A program made the translations under genes and the position numbers. This document shows, in pieces, positions 1 to 7,659 of a DNA stretch of 39,893 bases (position 1 is the stretch's first letter; each line of letters begins with the position of its first letter). The notes under the pieces were generated by a model. That model searched no databases. It was not told the origin of the DNA and saw nothing but the letters and a program-made list of their open reading frames with translations. The stretch spans positions 1 through 39,893 of the forward strand of contig MGEH01000002.1 in NCBI GenBank assembly GCA_001791275.1, given 5' to 3'. Source of the stretch: Candidatus Uhrbacteria bacterium RIFCSPHIGHO2_12_FULL_60_25 (GTDB lineage: Bacteria > Patescibacteriota > Patescibacteriia > 2-12-FULL-60-25).

Positions 1-1
1 C

Positions 2-2245
2 AAGACGCAGCAGGTGAACTGGATCGGGAAATCTGACGGCGCGCACGTTGATTTCAAAATTCGGGAACCGGGAACCGGGAACCGGGAACCGTCTGTTTCG
101 GTCAGGGTCTTCACGACACGGCCGGACACGTTGTTCGGCGCAACGTACATGGTCCTGGCGCCCGAGCACGAGTTGGTCCAGCGCTGGATCCACGAAGGGA
201 AGATTACGAACGCGCGCGAGGTGAATGCGTACCGCGAAACGACATCCAAGAAGACCGAGATGGAACGTCAGGCGGAAGGGAAGGAGAAGACGGGAGTTGT
301 CTTGGAAGGCGTCGCGGCGACGAACCCCGCGACCGGAAAAGAAATTCCGGTCTGGATCGCGGACTACGTGCTCGTCGGCTACGGCACGGGCGCCATCATG
401 GCCGTGCCGGCGCATGATGAACGAGACTTCGAGTTTGCGAGACAGTATGGTTTGCCGGTGAGGCAGGTGGTGGCGCGGTATTTTGTTGACAAAGTCGGTA
501 AAGATGCGATTCGTTCCGATAAACCAACGGTTCGTCGGCAGACCATCTACGTCATCGTCAAGCATTGGAGTGAGGACAAATATCTTTGTTTGGATTGGGA
601 AAAATTCGGTTGGCATTCAGGCATTATCGGTGGCATAGAGGAAGGGGAGGATCCGGTTAAGGCCGCGGAACGCGAAATCATCGAGGAGACCGGGTATCAG
701 CACGTGCGTTTCGTGAAATACTTGACCGGCGAAATACACAATCATTTCTTTGCCGGTCATAAAGACCAGAATCGGTATGCCGTTGGTCGGGGGATACTCT
801 TTGAGCTCGAAAACGACGCATGGGAAAAACCGAATGAGGAAGATACGAAGAACCATCGGGCTGTCTGGGTTGATCGCAACGACATGCCCTCGTTTTTGAA
901 CCTTGGGAATTTTCAGTACATGTGGAAGTTTGTCGATGGAGGTTCCGAGTGTTTCACGGATGAAGGCGTCGCCATCCATTCCGATTTGCTGAACGATCTC
1001 CAAACGGCGGAAGCCAAAGAAAAAATGATCGTCTGGCTCGAAGAGAAAGGTCTCGGCGAGCGCGCGACCACGTACCGCCTGCGCGATTGGGTCTTCTCCC
1101 GCCAGAGATACTGGGGCGAGCCCATCCCGATCGTCATCTGCAAGACGTGCGGGTACGTTCCGGTACCCGAAGACCAGCTTCCGGTCTTGCTTCCCGACGT
1201 CGAAAGCTACCAGCCGACCGATACGGGCGAGTCGCCGCTCTCGAAGATTCGGTCGTGGGTCGAGGTGCGCTGTCCGAATTGCGGAGGAGACGCGGAACGC
1301 GAGACCGACACCATGCCGAACTGGGCTGGGTCCTCATGGTACTTCCTGCGGTACTGCGATCCGAAGAACGACAGCGCGTTTGCAGACCCGGAAAAGCTGA
1401 AGTACTGGATGCCGGTGGACCTCTACGACGGCGGCATGGAACACACCACGCTCCACCTCCTGTACTCGCGCTTCTGGCACAAGTTTTTGTGGGATATCGG
1501 CGCGGTCCCGAAAGAGGTCGGACCCGAACCGTACGCGCGCCGCCGCTCACACGGGCTCGTCCTCGCCCAAGGCGGTGAGAAGATGTCGAAGTCCAAAGGG
1601 AACGTGGTGAATCCGGACGAGATCGTGGAGCAGTACGGCGCGGATGTGTTCAGAGTCTATGAAATGTTCATGGGGCCGTTCGACCAGCCCGTGCCGTGGG
1701 ATATGAATGGGATCGAAGGCGTGCGTCGCTTTTTGGACAAAGCCTGGAAGCTATTTAGCGGCTCGTCCCTCCCTTCGGTCACGCCCAACCTCGAGACGCT
1801 GTACCACAAGACCGTGAAAAAAGTGTCCGACGACATTGAGTCGCTCTCGTTCAACACGGCCGTGTCCCAACTCATGATCCTCACGAACGCGTTCGTCGAG
1901 GTCGGGGGCGTGCCGAAGGAATTCCAGGAAGGGTACTTGAAGGTCCTGGCGCCATTCGCGCCGCACATTGCGGAAGAACTGTGGCGAGATCACGGGCACG
2001 ACACGAGCATCCACGTCTCGGCTTGGCCAACGCACGACGCGTCCAAGATCGTCGCATCGTCCTTCGAGCTCGTGATCCAGGTGAACGGAAAAGTACGCGA
2101 CCGCTTCAACGTCCCGACAGACATCTCGGAAGAAGACGCGAAGGCGAAGGCGCTCGCATCAGAGAACGTGAAGAAACACCTGGGCGACAAATCGCCGTCC
2201 AAGGTCATCTATGTGAAGGGGAGACTCGTGACGATTGCGACGTGA
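2..2245 (+). CDS. leuS: Leucyl-tRNA synthetase with internal Nudix domain (5' end outside window)
   Basis: This enzyme charges tRNA-Leu with leucine and edits mischarged tRNA. The frame is open from base 2 (KTQQVNWIGKS), so the GTG at 14 in the ORF track is internal and the N-terminal HIGH part lies upstream. In order (ORF-track numbering) I see the threonine-rich editing motif TTRPDTLFGATY (~34), the editing-site stretch GTGAIMAVPAHDERD (~124), an inserted domain at ~155-312, then YRLRDWVFSRQRYWGEPIP, a zinc ribbon (CKTCG...CPNCGG), the KMSKS loop EKMSKSKGNV, the anticodon-binding region and the C-terminal VNGKVR domain. The insert carries a complete Nudix box, GX5EX7REUXEEXGU (GGIEEGE...REIIEETGY), at bases ~629-697. 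Nudix enzymes hydrolyse nucleoside diphosphate-linked compounds; what it does here is unknown. A 7-bp tandem repeat lies in the editing domain at 63-90. A terminator follows. Confidence 0.97.
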   Translation, partial: KTQQVNWIGKSDGAHVDFKIREPGTGNREPSVSVRVFTTRPDTLFGATYMVLAPEHELVQRWIHEGKITNAREVNAYRETTSKKTEMERQAEGKEKTGVVLEGVAATNPATGKEIPVWIADYVLVGYGTGAIMAVPAHDERDFEFARQYGLPVRQVVARYFVDKVGKDAIRSDKPTVRRQTIYVIVKHWSEDKYLCLDWEKFGWHSGIIGGIEEGEDPVKAAEREIIEETGYQHVRFVKYLTGEIHNHFFAGHKDQNRYAVGRGILFELENDAWEKPNEEDTKNHRAVWVDRNDMPSFLNLGNFQYMWKFVDGGSECFTDEGVAIHSDLLNDLQTAEAKEKMIVWLEEKGLGERATTYRLRDWVFSRQRYWGEPIPIVICKTCGYVPVPEDQLPVLLPDVESYQPTDTGESPLSKIRSWVEVRCPNCGGDAERETDTMPNWAGSSWYFLRYCDPKNDSAFADPEKLKYWMPVDLYDGGMEHTTLHLLYSRFWHKFLWDIGAVPKEVGPEPYARRRSHGLVLAQGGEKMSKSKGNVVNPDEIVEQYGADVFRVYEMFMGPFDQPVPWDMNGIEGVRRFLDKAWKLFSGSSLPSVTPNLETLYHKTVKKVSDDIESLSFNTAVSQLMILTNAFVEVGGVPKEFQEGYLKVLAPFAPHIAEELWRDHGHDTSIHVSAWPTHDASKIVASSFELVIQVNGKVRDRFNVPTDISEEDAKAKALASENVKKHLGDKSPSKVIYVKGRLVTIAT
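63..90. repeat. GGGAACC x4 microrepeat inside leuS
   Basis: Four perfect tandem copies of the 7-mer GGGAACC encode REPGTGNREP in the loop just before the TTRPDTLFG editing motif. The unit is not a multiple of three, so gain or loss of one copy would shift the leuS frame. Confidence 0.9.
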
Positions 2246-2256
2246 AAAGAAAAAGT

Positions 2257-2290
2257 CCCCGTAGGGACGGAACCCTACGAGGATCTTTTC
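2257..2290 (+). terminator. Terminator after leuS
   Basis: CCCCGTAGGG and CCCTACGAGG form a 10-bp stem with one mismatch around the loop ACGGAA. The stem is followed by ATCTTTTC, 12 bases after the leuS stop codon. Confidence 0.75.
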
Positions 2291-2308
2291 AATCGTAATT
2301 CATTTTGA

Positions 2309-2650
2309 TCATACCACTCTCGATCGTAGTTCGAGAAGAGTCTGTTGCAGATGGTCGTTGATCTCTTTTTTTGACATGGAGATCCTATCACTCTTGAAAT
2401 AGATGGTGATAGGAACGAGAAAGCCTTCTGATTCCACCATGAGGATCACCAAACGGAATGACTTACTTTTCCCTTTTGGAAGACTCTTGATCTTGAGTCG
2501 TATTTTATAAACGCTGCCGCCAAGATGATCGTGTTGACGGGCATCAAACCGTTCAAGGGTTTCAATGATCGCATCTTTGAGGTCGTGATGCTTTTTTACA
2601 AACGGCTTTAGCTGACGTTTAAAATGGTCAAGAACGATCGTCTGATACAG
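2309..2650 (-). CDS. RelE/ParE-type toxin with a non-canonical start codon
   Basis: This frame is not in the ORF track. Directly after the antitoxin stop (TAG) the same frame stays open for about 115 codons. Its translation resembles a RelE-superfamily mRNA interferase: IVLDHFKRQLKPFVKKHHDLK at the N-terminus, then GSVYKIRLKIKSLPKGKSKSFRLVILMVE and PITIYFKSDR, which fits the beta-sheet core with basic residues. Such toxins cleave mRNA or otherwise block growth until bound by their antitoxin. No ATG, GTG or TTG occurs near the expected start. A CTG (complement of 2648-2650) gives a family-like beginning, (M)YQTIVLDHFKRQ, of 113 aa and is the start chosen here. The first ATG lies far inside the core. 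The gene is either translated from a rare start codon, by coupling or readthrough, or is inactivated by start-codon loss. It is more AT-rich than neighbouring genes, which suggests transfer. Confidence 0.75.
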   Translation of the reverse strand: MYQTIVLDHFKRQLKPFVKKHHDLKDAIIETLERFDARQHDHLGGSVYKIRLKIKSLPKGKSKSFRLVILMVESEGFLVPITIYFKSDRISMSKKEINDHLQQTLLELRSRVV

Positions 2651-2659
2651 ACCGATGTG

Positions 2660-2914
2660 CTAAACGTCTTCCAGTTGCGTTTTTATGTTTGGCAGCGTTT
2701 TGCCTTTGTGGCCATGCGTGATCTCGTGTTGTAGCGTTGCACTCAGGAAGTTAAAACGTTCGTCTTCTGTCGCAAATGGTTTTTGGACGATATCCAAAAA
2801 ATGGACGGCTGCAAAACGAAAAAATTCGGCTTTGCTGGCAAATCCTTTTTCTTTTATCGTCTTATTGATCCGCTTTTCAAGGGTCTCTGGAACAGCAAAA
2901 TTGATAATGGCCAT
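2660..2914 (-). CDS. Ribbon-helix-helix antitoxin (CopG/ParD-like)
   Basis: This 84-aa protein starts with a short strand followed by two helices (MAIINFAVPETLEKRINKTIKEKGFASKAEFFRFAAVHFL), the usual layout of a ribbon-helix-helix DNA-binding domain at residues 1-45. The C-terminal half is the likely toxin-binding tail. In type II modules this protein represses its own operon and neutralises the toxin. It sits immediately upstream of the RelE-like frame, with 9 nt between the antitoxin gene and the proposed CTG. A sigma-70 promoter and a pair of ATTCGAT direct repeats lie upstream. There is no clear Shine-Dalgarno before the ATG. Family assignment is from the fold pattern, not from a database match. 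Confidence 0.8.
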   Translation of the reverse strand: MAIINFAVPETLEKRINKTIKEKGFASKAEFFRFAAVHFLDIVQKPFATEDERFNFLSATLQHEITHGHKGKTLPNIKTQLEDV

Positions 2915-2929
2915 ATTATTATTATATGG

Positions 2930-2983
2930 ATTCGATGTTGATTCGATATATTAAAGTTTAATAGTCTCAATCAGAGAAGTCAA
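2930..2983 (-). promoter_or_regulatory. Toxin-antitoxin promoter and probable operator
   Basis: On the minus strand TTGACT (2978-2983), a 17-nt spacer and TAAACT (2955-2960) form a promoter for the antitoxin gene. Just downstream, two ATTCGAT copies (2930-2936 and 2941-2947) are spaced 11 bp apart, one helical turn, as expected for tandem ribbon-helix-helix dimers. The operator role is inferred. Confidence 0.5.
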
Positions 2984-2995
2984 TGCGATTGTGAT

Positions 2996-3039
2996 TTAGC
3001 TACATTGAGCCAAATAATTTTGAGTAAATTAGCTACATT
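2996..3039. repeat. TTAGCTACATT direct repeats
   Basis: Two perfect 11-bp copies (2996-3006 and 3029-3039) lie 33 bp apart, three helical turns, and end 17 bp before the -35 box of the next promoter. They could be an activator or repressor site; no regulator is identified. Confidence 0.5.
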
Positions 3040-3056
3040 TTGGCTGTAAAGCACTC

Positions 3057-3085
3057 TTGACAAATTCTCCATTTTGTGCTATATT
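3057..3085 (+). promoter_or_regulatory. Strong sigma-70 promoter for the 191-aa gene
   Basis: TTGACA (3057-3062), exactly 17 nt, then TATATT (3080-3085). The spacer shares CATTTTGTG next to the -10 box (TCCATTTTGTG here, TTCATTTTGTG there) with the promoter at 19317-19345. The predicted start near 3092 leaves a leader of about 125 nt before the gene at 3217. Confidence 0.8.
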
Positions 3086-3216
3086 TATAACGTTCAATGA
3101 TGAACAATCGTGCCCATGCGAATCATGGGTTTCTACCTGCGGCCTAGCTGAATCCGAATCCGGACAACCACGGATCGGACAGAGCGGAAGCCAATGGATA
3201 GACGGAGGATACGACA

Positions 3217-3792
3217 ATGGAAGCATCGATGAATCAGTACCTTCAGATCGGCAACATGATGGTGAGCGGCGCGATCTCGAAACAGCTCGCGCAGGCCATC
3301 ATCGAGGGCAATGTCCAGATCGTGGAGAGCCTGATGACGAAGGGTTCCGAGACGGTCTACACCCTCACGCTCGACTGCACGCAGTCCCTCAGTGACCTCA
3401 TCGCCCAGGGCAAGTACGACTTCGTGAACGACAACATCACGGAGAAGAACTTCCCAATTGAGTGCTCGGGTGAGACCATCAAGATGGCGCTCGAGGTAAT
3501 CCTCGTCCACCTGGACGAACGTCTCACGACGAAGCGGGTGAAGCACGAGCTCGACCGCCGTGGTTTGAAACTCGCGCCGATCGACATCCTACTCGCTCTG
3601 GGCGCGGCTGAATCCGATCTCCAGAGGAAGTTCCCGATCGTGGCTCTCGGCTATTCGTGGCCCGATTCCGGCCGCGATCTCGTTGTGCCGGAGCTCTGGC
3701 ACAATGGCAGCGCGCGCGTGGTGAACCTGAACTTCGTCTATCCTGACGATAGGTGGGACGGGTACTATCGCTTCGTCGCCCTTCGTAAGTGA
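3217..3792 (+). CDS. Orphan protein, recurrent Patescibacteria-like family
   Basis: This 191-aa protein has no recognised domain, signal peptide or membrane segment. The N-terminal half looks helical (QIGNMMVSGAISKQLAQAIIEGNVQIVESLM). The middle contains ALEVILVHLDERLTTKRVKHELDRRGLKLAPIDILLALGA, which could be a small helical domain. The C-terminus, FPIVALGYSW...W.GYYRFVALRK, resembles from memory an uncharacterised family seen many times in Patescibacteria genomes; this was not checked. The start is supported by a strong Shine-Dalgarno (GGAGG, 8 nt before ATG). The gene is a single-gene unit: a consensus promoter upstream and a perfect hairpin terminator downstream. That layout suggests high, independently regulated expression. 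Function unknown. Confidence 0.85.
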   Translation: MEASMNQYLQIGNMMVSGAISKQLAQAIIEGNVQIVESLMTKGSETVYTLTLDCTQSLSDLIAQGKYDFVNDNITEKNFPIECSGETIKMALEVILVHLDERLTTKRVKHELDRRGLKLAPIDILLALGAAESDLQRKFPIVALGYSWPDSGRDLVVPELWHNGSARVVNLNFVYPDDRWDGYYRFVALRK

Positions 3793-3840
3793 GCCCTTGG
3801 GTCGTCATACGGTCCGCGGGCCGTTCGACGGTCCTTCTCA

Positions 3841-3880
3841 CCCCCTCGTCCTGAATCTCGGACGAGGGGGTTTGAGTTTT
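3841..3880 (+). terminator. Terminator after the 191-aa gene
   Basis: CCCCCTCGTCC and GGACGAGGGGG form a perfect 11-bp stem around an 8-nt loop, followed by TTTGAGTTTT. A smaller hairpin (GGCCGTTCGACGGTC) lies just before it at about 3820-3833. Confidence 0.9.
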
Positions 3881-3944
3881 ATGAGTGACAAGTTTTATGA
3901 GTGCATTGATTTTTCCGCGTTTTTTCCGTAACGTCACCCCACGT

Positions 3945-5243
3945 ATGCGCGTCGCGGTGATCGGGACTGGGTATGTGGGCCTCGTCTCCGGGGCTTGTCT
4001 TGCCGACCTCGGCCACACCGTGGTGTGCGTGGACGTGGTGCCGGAGAAGATCGAGAAACTGAAGAATGGAATCATGCCGATCTTCGAGCCTGGACTCGAG
4101 GAATTGGTCGAACGGAACGTGAAAGCCGGCCGGCTCGCGTTTTCGACGAGTTACAACGAAGCGATCCCGGGCGCTGAAGTCATCTCTATGGCGATCGGCA
4201 CGCCGTCGGCGGCCGACGGGTCGGCGGACATGACGGCATTTTTTGCTGCGGCCGACATGGTCGCGCGGTCGCTCTCCGGATACGCGGTGATCGCGAACAA
4301 GAGCACGGTGCCGGTGGGCACGGCGGAGCGGGTCGCCGAACTCGTTCGTGCAGTCTACCGCGGAGAGTTCGACGTGATCTCAAACCCGGAGTTCCTGCGC
4401 GAAGGGCACGCGGTGTACGACTTCCTCCACCCCGCGCGCGTGGTCATCGGGTCGGATTCGAAGCGGGCGACGGACGTGATGATCCACCTGTACGGCTACC
4501 TCGACTGTCCGAAGATCACGATGGACCGGCGGAGCGCGGAGCTCACTAAGTACGCGGCGAACGCGTTCCTCGCCACGAAAATCAGCTTCATCAATGAGAT
4601 CGCGCACCTGGCGGACGCGGTCGGCGCGGACGTGGAGGACGTCGCAAAGGGGATTGGCAGCGACCCGCGCATCGGCAAGGAGTTTCTGCGGCCGGGGCTC
4701 GGCTGGGGCGGGAGCTGTTTCCCGAAAGACGTGCGCGCCATGCTCCACTTGGGTGACCGTCACGGCCACCCGCTCCCGGTCACGCGTTCGGCATACGACA
4801 TGAATCGCCTCACGCGGACGCGCGTGATTGACCGGCTCGAGCGCGAACTCACGAGCCTGAAGGGCAAACTCGTGGCGCTCCTCGGGCTCGCGTTCAAAGG
4901 CAACACGGACGACACGCGGGAGAGCGCGGCTATCGATCTCTTGAATGCGCTCCTCGAGCGCGGGGCCACGGTCCGCGCGTACGACCCGGTCGCGCGTCTC
5001 GCGCCATCCGATCTGAACGGCCACGAGCTCCACCATGCATCCGACCCGTACGCGGCCGCGATTGGCGCGCACGCCGTGATCGTCGCGACCGATTGGGAGG
5101 AATTTCGCGCGCTCGACCTGGCGCGCCTCTCGTCCGTCATGGCGGACAAGGTCCTCTTTGATGCGCGCAACCTCATGAATCCAGACTCCGTCCGGTCCTC
5201 TGGGTTCCGCTACTTCGGCGTAGGGAGAGGCAGAAGTTCCTGA
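3945..5243 (+). CDS. ugd: UDP-glucose 6-dehydrogenase
   Basis: The enzyme oxidises UDP-glucose to UDP-glucuronate with two NAD+ in the cytoplasm, feeding surface-polysaccharide synthesis. I start it at the ATG at 3945 because MRVAVIGTGYVGLVSGACLA is the Rossmann NAD-binding start; the ORF track begins 20 codons earlier. The resulting 432 aa match the usual family length. Motifs: STVPVGTAE, NPEFLREGHAVYDFLHPARVVIG, the helix NAFLATKISFINEIAHLAD, the catalytic cysteine in GLGWGGSCFPKD (Cys258) and the C-terminal GLAFKGNTDDTRESAA. There is no clear Shine-Dalgarno. The GDP-mannose dehydrogenase family is close, but the motifs fit UDP-glucose dehydrogenase better. No other sugar genes are nearby, so it stands alone here. 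Confidence 0.95.
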   Translation: MRVAVIGTGYVGLVSGACLADLGHTVVCVDVVPEKIEKLKNGIMPIFEPGLEELVERNVKAGRLAFSTSYNEAIPGAEVISMAIGTPSAADGSADMTAFFAAADMVARSLSGYAVIANKSTVPVGTAERVAELVRAVYRGEFDVISNPEFLREGHAVYDFLHPARVVIGSDSKRATDVMIHLYGYLDCPKITMDRRSAELTKYAANAFLATKISFINEIAHLADAVGADVEDVAKGIGSDPRIGKEFLRPGLGWGGSCFPKDVRAMLHLGDRHGHPLPVTRSAYDMNRLTRTRVIDRLERELTSLKGKLVALLGLAFKGNTDDTRESAAIDLLNALLERGATVRAYDPVARLAPSDLNGHELHHASDPYAAAIGAHAVIVATDWEEFRALDLARLSSVMADKVLFDARNLMNPDSVRSSGFRYFGVGRGRSS

Positions 5244-5257
5244 TCACACCCCTTCCG

Positions 5258-5284
5258 ATCCTCGTCCCAGCGACGAGGATTTTC
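5258..5284 (+). terminator. Terminator after ugd
   Basis: ATCCTCGTC and GACGAGGAT form a perfect 9-bp stem with loop CCAGC, followed by TTTT. Confidence 0.75.
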
Positions 5285-5361
5285 AATGATGTAGTGCCGC
5301 ATGTTTTATTCAGTCCCACGGACAATAGGGTCGGTCAATTGTGGATAACGCTCTCTCTTCA

Positions 5362-5392
5362 TGTACGGGCGACGCATTGCGTCGCCCGTACA
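5362..5392. repeat. Perfect 31-bp palindromic repeat
   Basis: TGTACGGGCGACGCA, a single T, then the exact reverse complement. It shares the GTACGGGCG edge with the palindromes at 33701-33774, so it looks like a member of a dispersed REP-like family. It lies in the gap between ugd and comEC. Confidence 0.85.
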
Positions 5393-5418
5393 GGCAAAAA
5401 TAAAGCTTTTTTCACTAC

Positions 5419-5446
5419 TTGTGACTTTCTGCTCCCATGGTACTGA
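5419..5446 (+). promoter_or_regulatory. Possible comEC promoter
   Basis: TTGTGA, 16 nt, TACTGA preceded by TGG (extended -10 pattern). The ATG is only 7 nt beyond the -10 box, which would give a leaderless mRNA. Confidence 0.4.
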
Positions 5447-5453
5447 CTGAATA

Positions 5454-6836
5454 ATGCTTGGTTTTCTTATCGGCGTATTACTGCACGCGGCATATCCGTT
5501 TACCCGGACGCCCGTCGGATACATTATCGTCGGGATCGTGATCGGTACTGCTGTGCTGACCAGATCGAAAACGATCGGGGTCTTCCTGTTGGCAATGGTT
5601 TTTGGCGTCTTTTTATTCGATCAATCGATCCCAGTGCAAGAAGCGCCAACGGAATTTTCCGGCAAAGTCGTCGAAGTTCGACGATACGACGTCGTCGTCC
5701 GCCCGGACGATGGCGGACGCATCGCGATTCCGGCAAGACGTTCGCTGGGCGAACGCGTCCGCGTCTCATGCGCGTCCGTGAAACGCATCGACCCCGCGAA
5801 TCCGCGTTCGGCGCGCGACGCGCGGGACGGCGTGTGGTTCGCCTGCAAGAAACCGGACATCGTCCATCTGGAATCGTCCGGATTCGACGTGCGTGCGGTC
5901 CTGTCGCGTTGGCGCATGACCATGTCGCGGCGCATCCGGTCCGTCCTCCCGGGCGACGAAGGCGCGCTCCTCGCAGGCATCCTCTATGGCGAACGCGAAC
6001 TGTCTCCCGAGGCCAACCTCTCGTTTCGAAACGCGGGGATGACGCACCTGATCGCCGTGTCCGGGTCCAACATCACGCTGGTCGTCGGTCTCCTCGTTCC
6101 GCTCTTCGTGGCAACGGGCTACCGGCGGAAGAGCGCGATCGTCCTCTCGGGGCTCGGTATTTTTCTCTTCGTCCTCTTCGTGGGCGCGCAGGCGTCGGTG
6201 GTCCGCGCGGCACTCATGGGGTGGCTGGCGCTCCTCGCGCGCGTCTTTGGACGCAAAGCGGATGCAACGAGGCTCCTCATGATCGCCGCGACAGCGATCG
6301 TCCTCGCGGACCCGTGGGCGCTCGCGTTTGATGCAGGGTTTGCGCTGTCGTTCCTTGCCACGTGGGGTCTCATGGCGTGGGCCCGTCCTATCGCGGAACG
6401 TCTGTCCTGGATTCCGGACGTCGTCGGCCTCCGCGAAATCGTCTCGACGACGGTCGCCGCGACGTTCACGACAATGCCCTACACGCTCTGGGCGTTCGAG
6501 CGGACGTCGCTCGCAGGTCTCCTCACGAATCTCTTCGCGATCCCGCTAGTCGGACTCACCATGCTCTGGGGCGCCGTCGCGGTCTCCGTGGGGCCGCTCC
6601 TGCCCGTCACGGCCCTGCCCGCGCTGGGCTGCCTCCGCGTCATGCTCGGCATCGCGGACGTCGCCGACCGGTTCCCGTGGTTGCAGATGTCCTTGTCGCT
6701 TCCGACCTGGGGATTATTTTTCACCTACGGCGTCATGATGGTCGTTTGGATGCGCAATCAAGCCACGGAATCGGATTATCCACAGCGCACGATGTCTGAT
6801 CGCGAAAAAATTGTCATGCAGACGATTGATTCTTAG
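5454..6836 (+). CDS. comEC: ComEC/Rec2-type DNA uptake channel lacking the C-terminal hydrolase domain
   Basis: ComEC forms the inner-membrane channel for single-stranded DNA during natural transformation. This 460-aa protein has N-terminal membrane helices (residues ~1-60), an OB-like DUF4131-type segment (~65-140: FSGKVVEVRRYDVVVRPDDG) and the competence domain with the signature AVSGSNITLVVGL (~200), VGAQASVVRAALMGWLALLA and FDAGFALSFLATWGL, then further helices. It stops right after the competence domain at NQATESDYPQ. The metallo-beta-lactamase domain found in many full-length ComEC proteins (around 700-800 aa) is absent. No frameshifted remnant is evident downstream. The short form may rely on a separate nuclease, or be a natural short version. 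Confidence 0.9.
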   Translation: MLGFLIGVLLHAAYPFTRTPVGYIIVGIVIGTAVLTRSKTIGVFLLAMVFGVFLFDQSIPVQEAPTEFSGKVVEVRRYDVVVRPDDGGRIAIPARRSLGERVRVSCASVKRIDPANPRSARDARDGVWFACKKPDIVHLESSGFDVRAVLSRWRMTMSRRIRSVLPGDEGALLAGILYGERELSPEANLSFRNAGMTHLIAVSGSNITLVVGLLVPLFVATGYRRKSAIVLSGLGIFLFVLFVGAQASVVRAALMGWLALLARVFGRKADATRLLMIAATAIVLADPWALAFDAGFALSFLATWGLMAWARPIAERLSWIPDVVGLREIVSTTVAATFTTMPYTLWAFERTSLAGLLTNLFAIPLVGLTMLWGAVAVSVGPLLPVTALPALGCLRVMLGIADVADRFPWLQMSLSLPTWGLFFTYGVMMVVWMRNQATESDYPQRTMSDREKIVMQTIDS

Positions 6837-7659
6837 GTCCTTACGACAGACGTTTCGTTCAGTTCTCACATTGCGGCATTGCACGCCGTTGACCTCGTTG
6901 GATGAAACTGTCAGAGAAGACGAAACAATTCGTTTGACGCGATGTTCGATGAACCTCACGCTGTAGAGGTGAACCGTCCACGTCGAAAGACCGATGACGG
7001 ATCGCACCTCGACAGTGCATGAACGCATGATGAACTCCCATGGGGAGCGTCAGACGGCCACCGCGTCTTTCAACGACCGTGGCCATGAGGTCAGTTCGCA
7101 CGGGCAACGCGTCCGGGTGGTGCCGACGCACGAGCCACGGTCCGGTTCTTCGTTGGAACTGGTCCGCACACTGTGCGACAGGGGGATCCTGATCTCTCAC
7201 GCTCCAGGTCCGTCCGTCCAGTTCGACGCCGTTCGCGTCGGATTCCACGGTCGAAGACTCGCCATTCCATCCTGACATGCGGCATCGCTCATCCGTCCCG
7301 GTTTCGACCGGGCCGCATCGATCGCCGCACCCGTATCGCCACAGGCGGTCGGAATATGTCCGATGCGGATGACGGTCTGGGATGCTCCCGGCGATGTCCT
7401 CGCGACCGATGACCAACGAAGTCGTCGTTACCAACGGGGCATTCGTCGTGCACGCATGTGCGGGAGATCACTCGCGACGCGAGTGACCTCCCGCCCGAGT
7501 CGTACTTGTGTGCGACATCCTTCCCCCTGTCCCACGAACGCGTGAGTGGGACCTCGGAAGGGAGTCAGCCCCTTGGGGCGTATCCGTCATATTGACGGAG
7601 CTCGGACCTTCACATTTTGACGCGTTGCAGGGTCGTTCGACCCTGCGTGGAGACATGCC
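6837..7659. other. Gene-poor region ending in a hairpin-rich leader
   Basis: No convincing gene lies in these 823 bases. A plus-strand ORF at 6994-7275 (93 aa) has codon choices like the neighbours but no Shine-Dalgarno, no recognisable domain and a competing antisense ORF; I do not call it. The last 200 bases are full of stem-loops: 7462-7492 (14 bp, one mismatch, loop GAC), 7529-7552 (GTCCCAC/GTGGGAC), 7568-7579 (GCCCC TT GGGGC), 7584-7598 (CCGTCA/TGACGG) and 7627-7646 (GCAGGGTCG TT CGACCCTGC). The last ends 5 nt before the Shine-Dalgarno of the lipoprotein gene. They probably form a structured 5' untranslated region. Confidence 0.5.

Noticed and set aside
6859-7434. Minus-strand ORF of 191 aa in the comEC-lipoprotein gap
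   Set aside because: No ribosome site, promoter or domain, and it overlaps an equally weak plus-strand ORF (6994-7275). Kept only as part of the gene-poor region.
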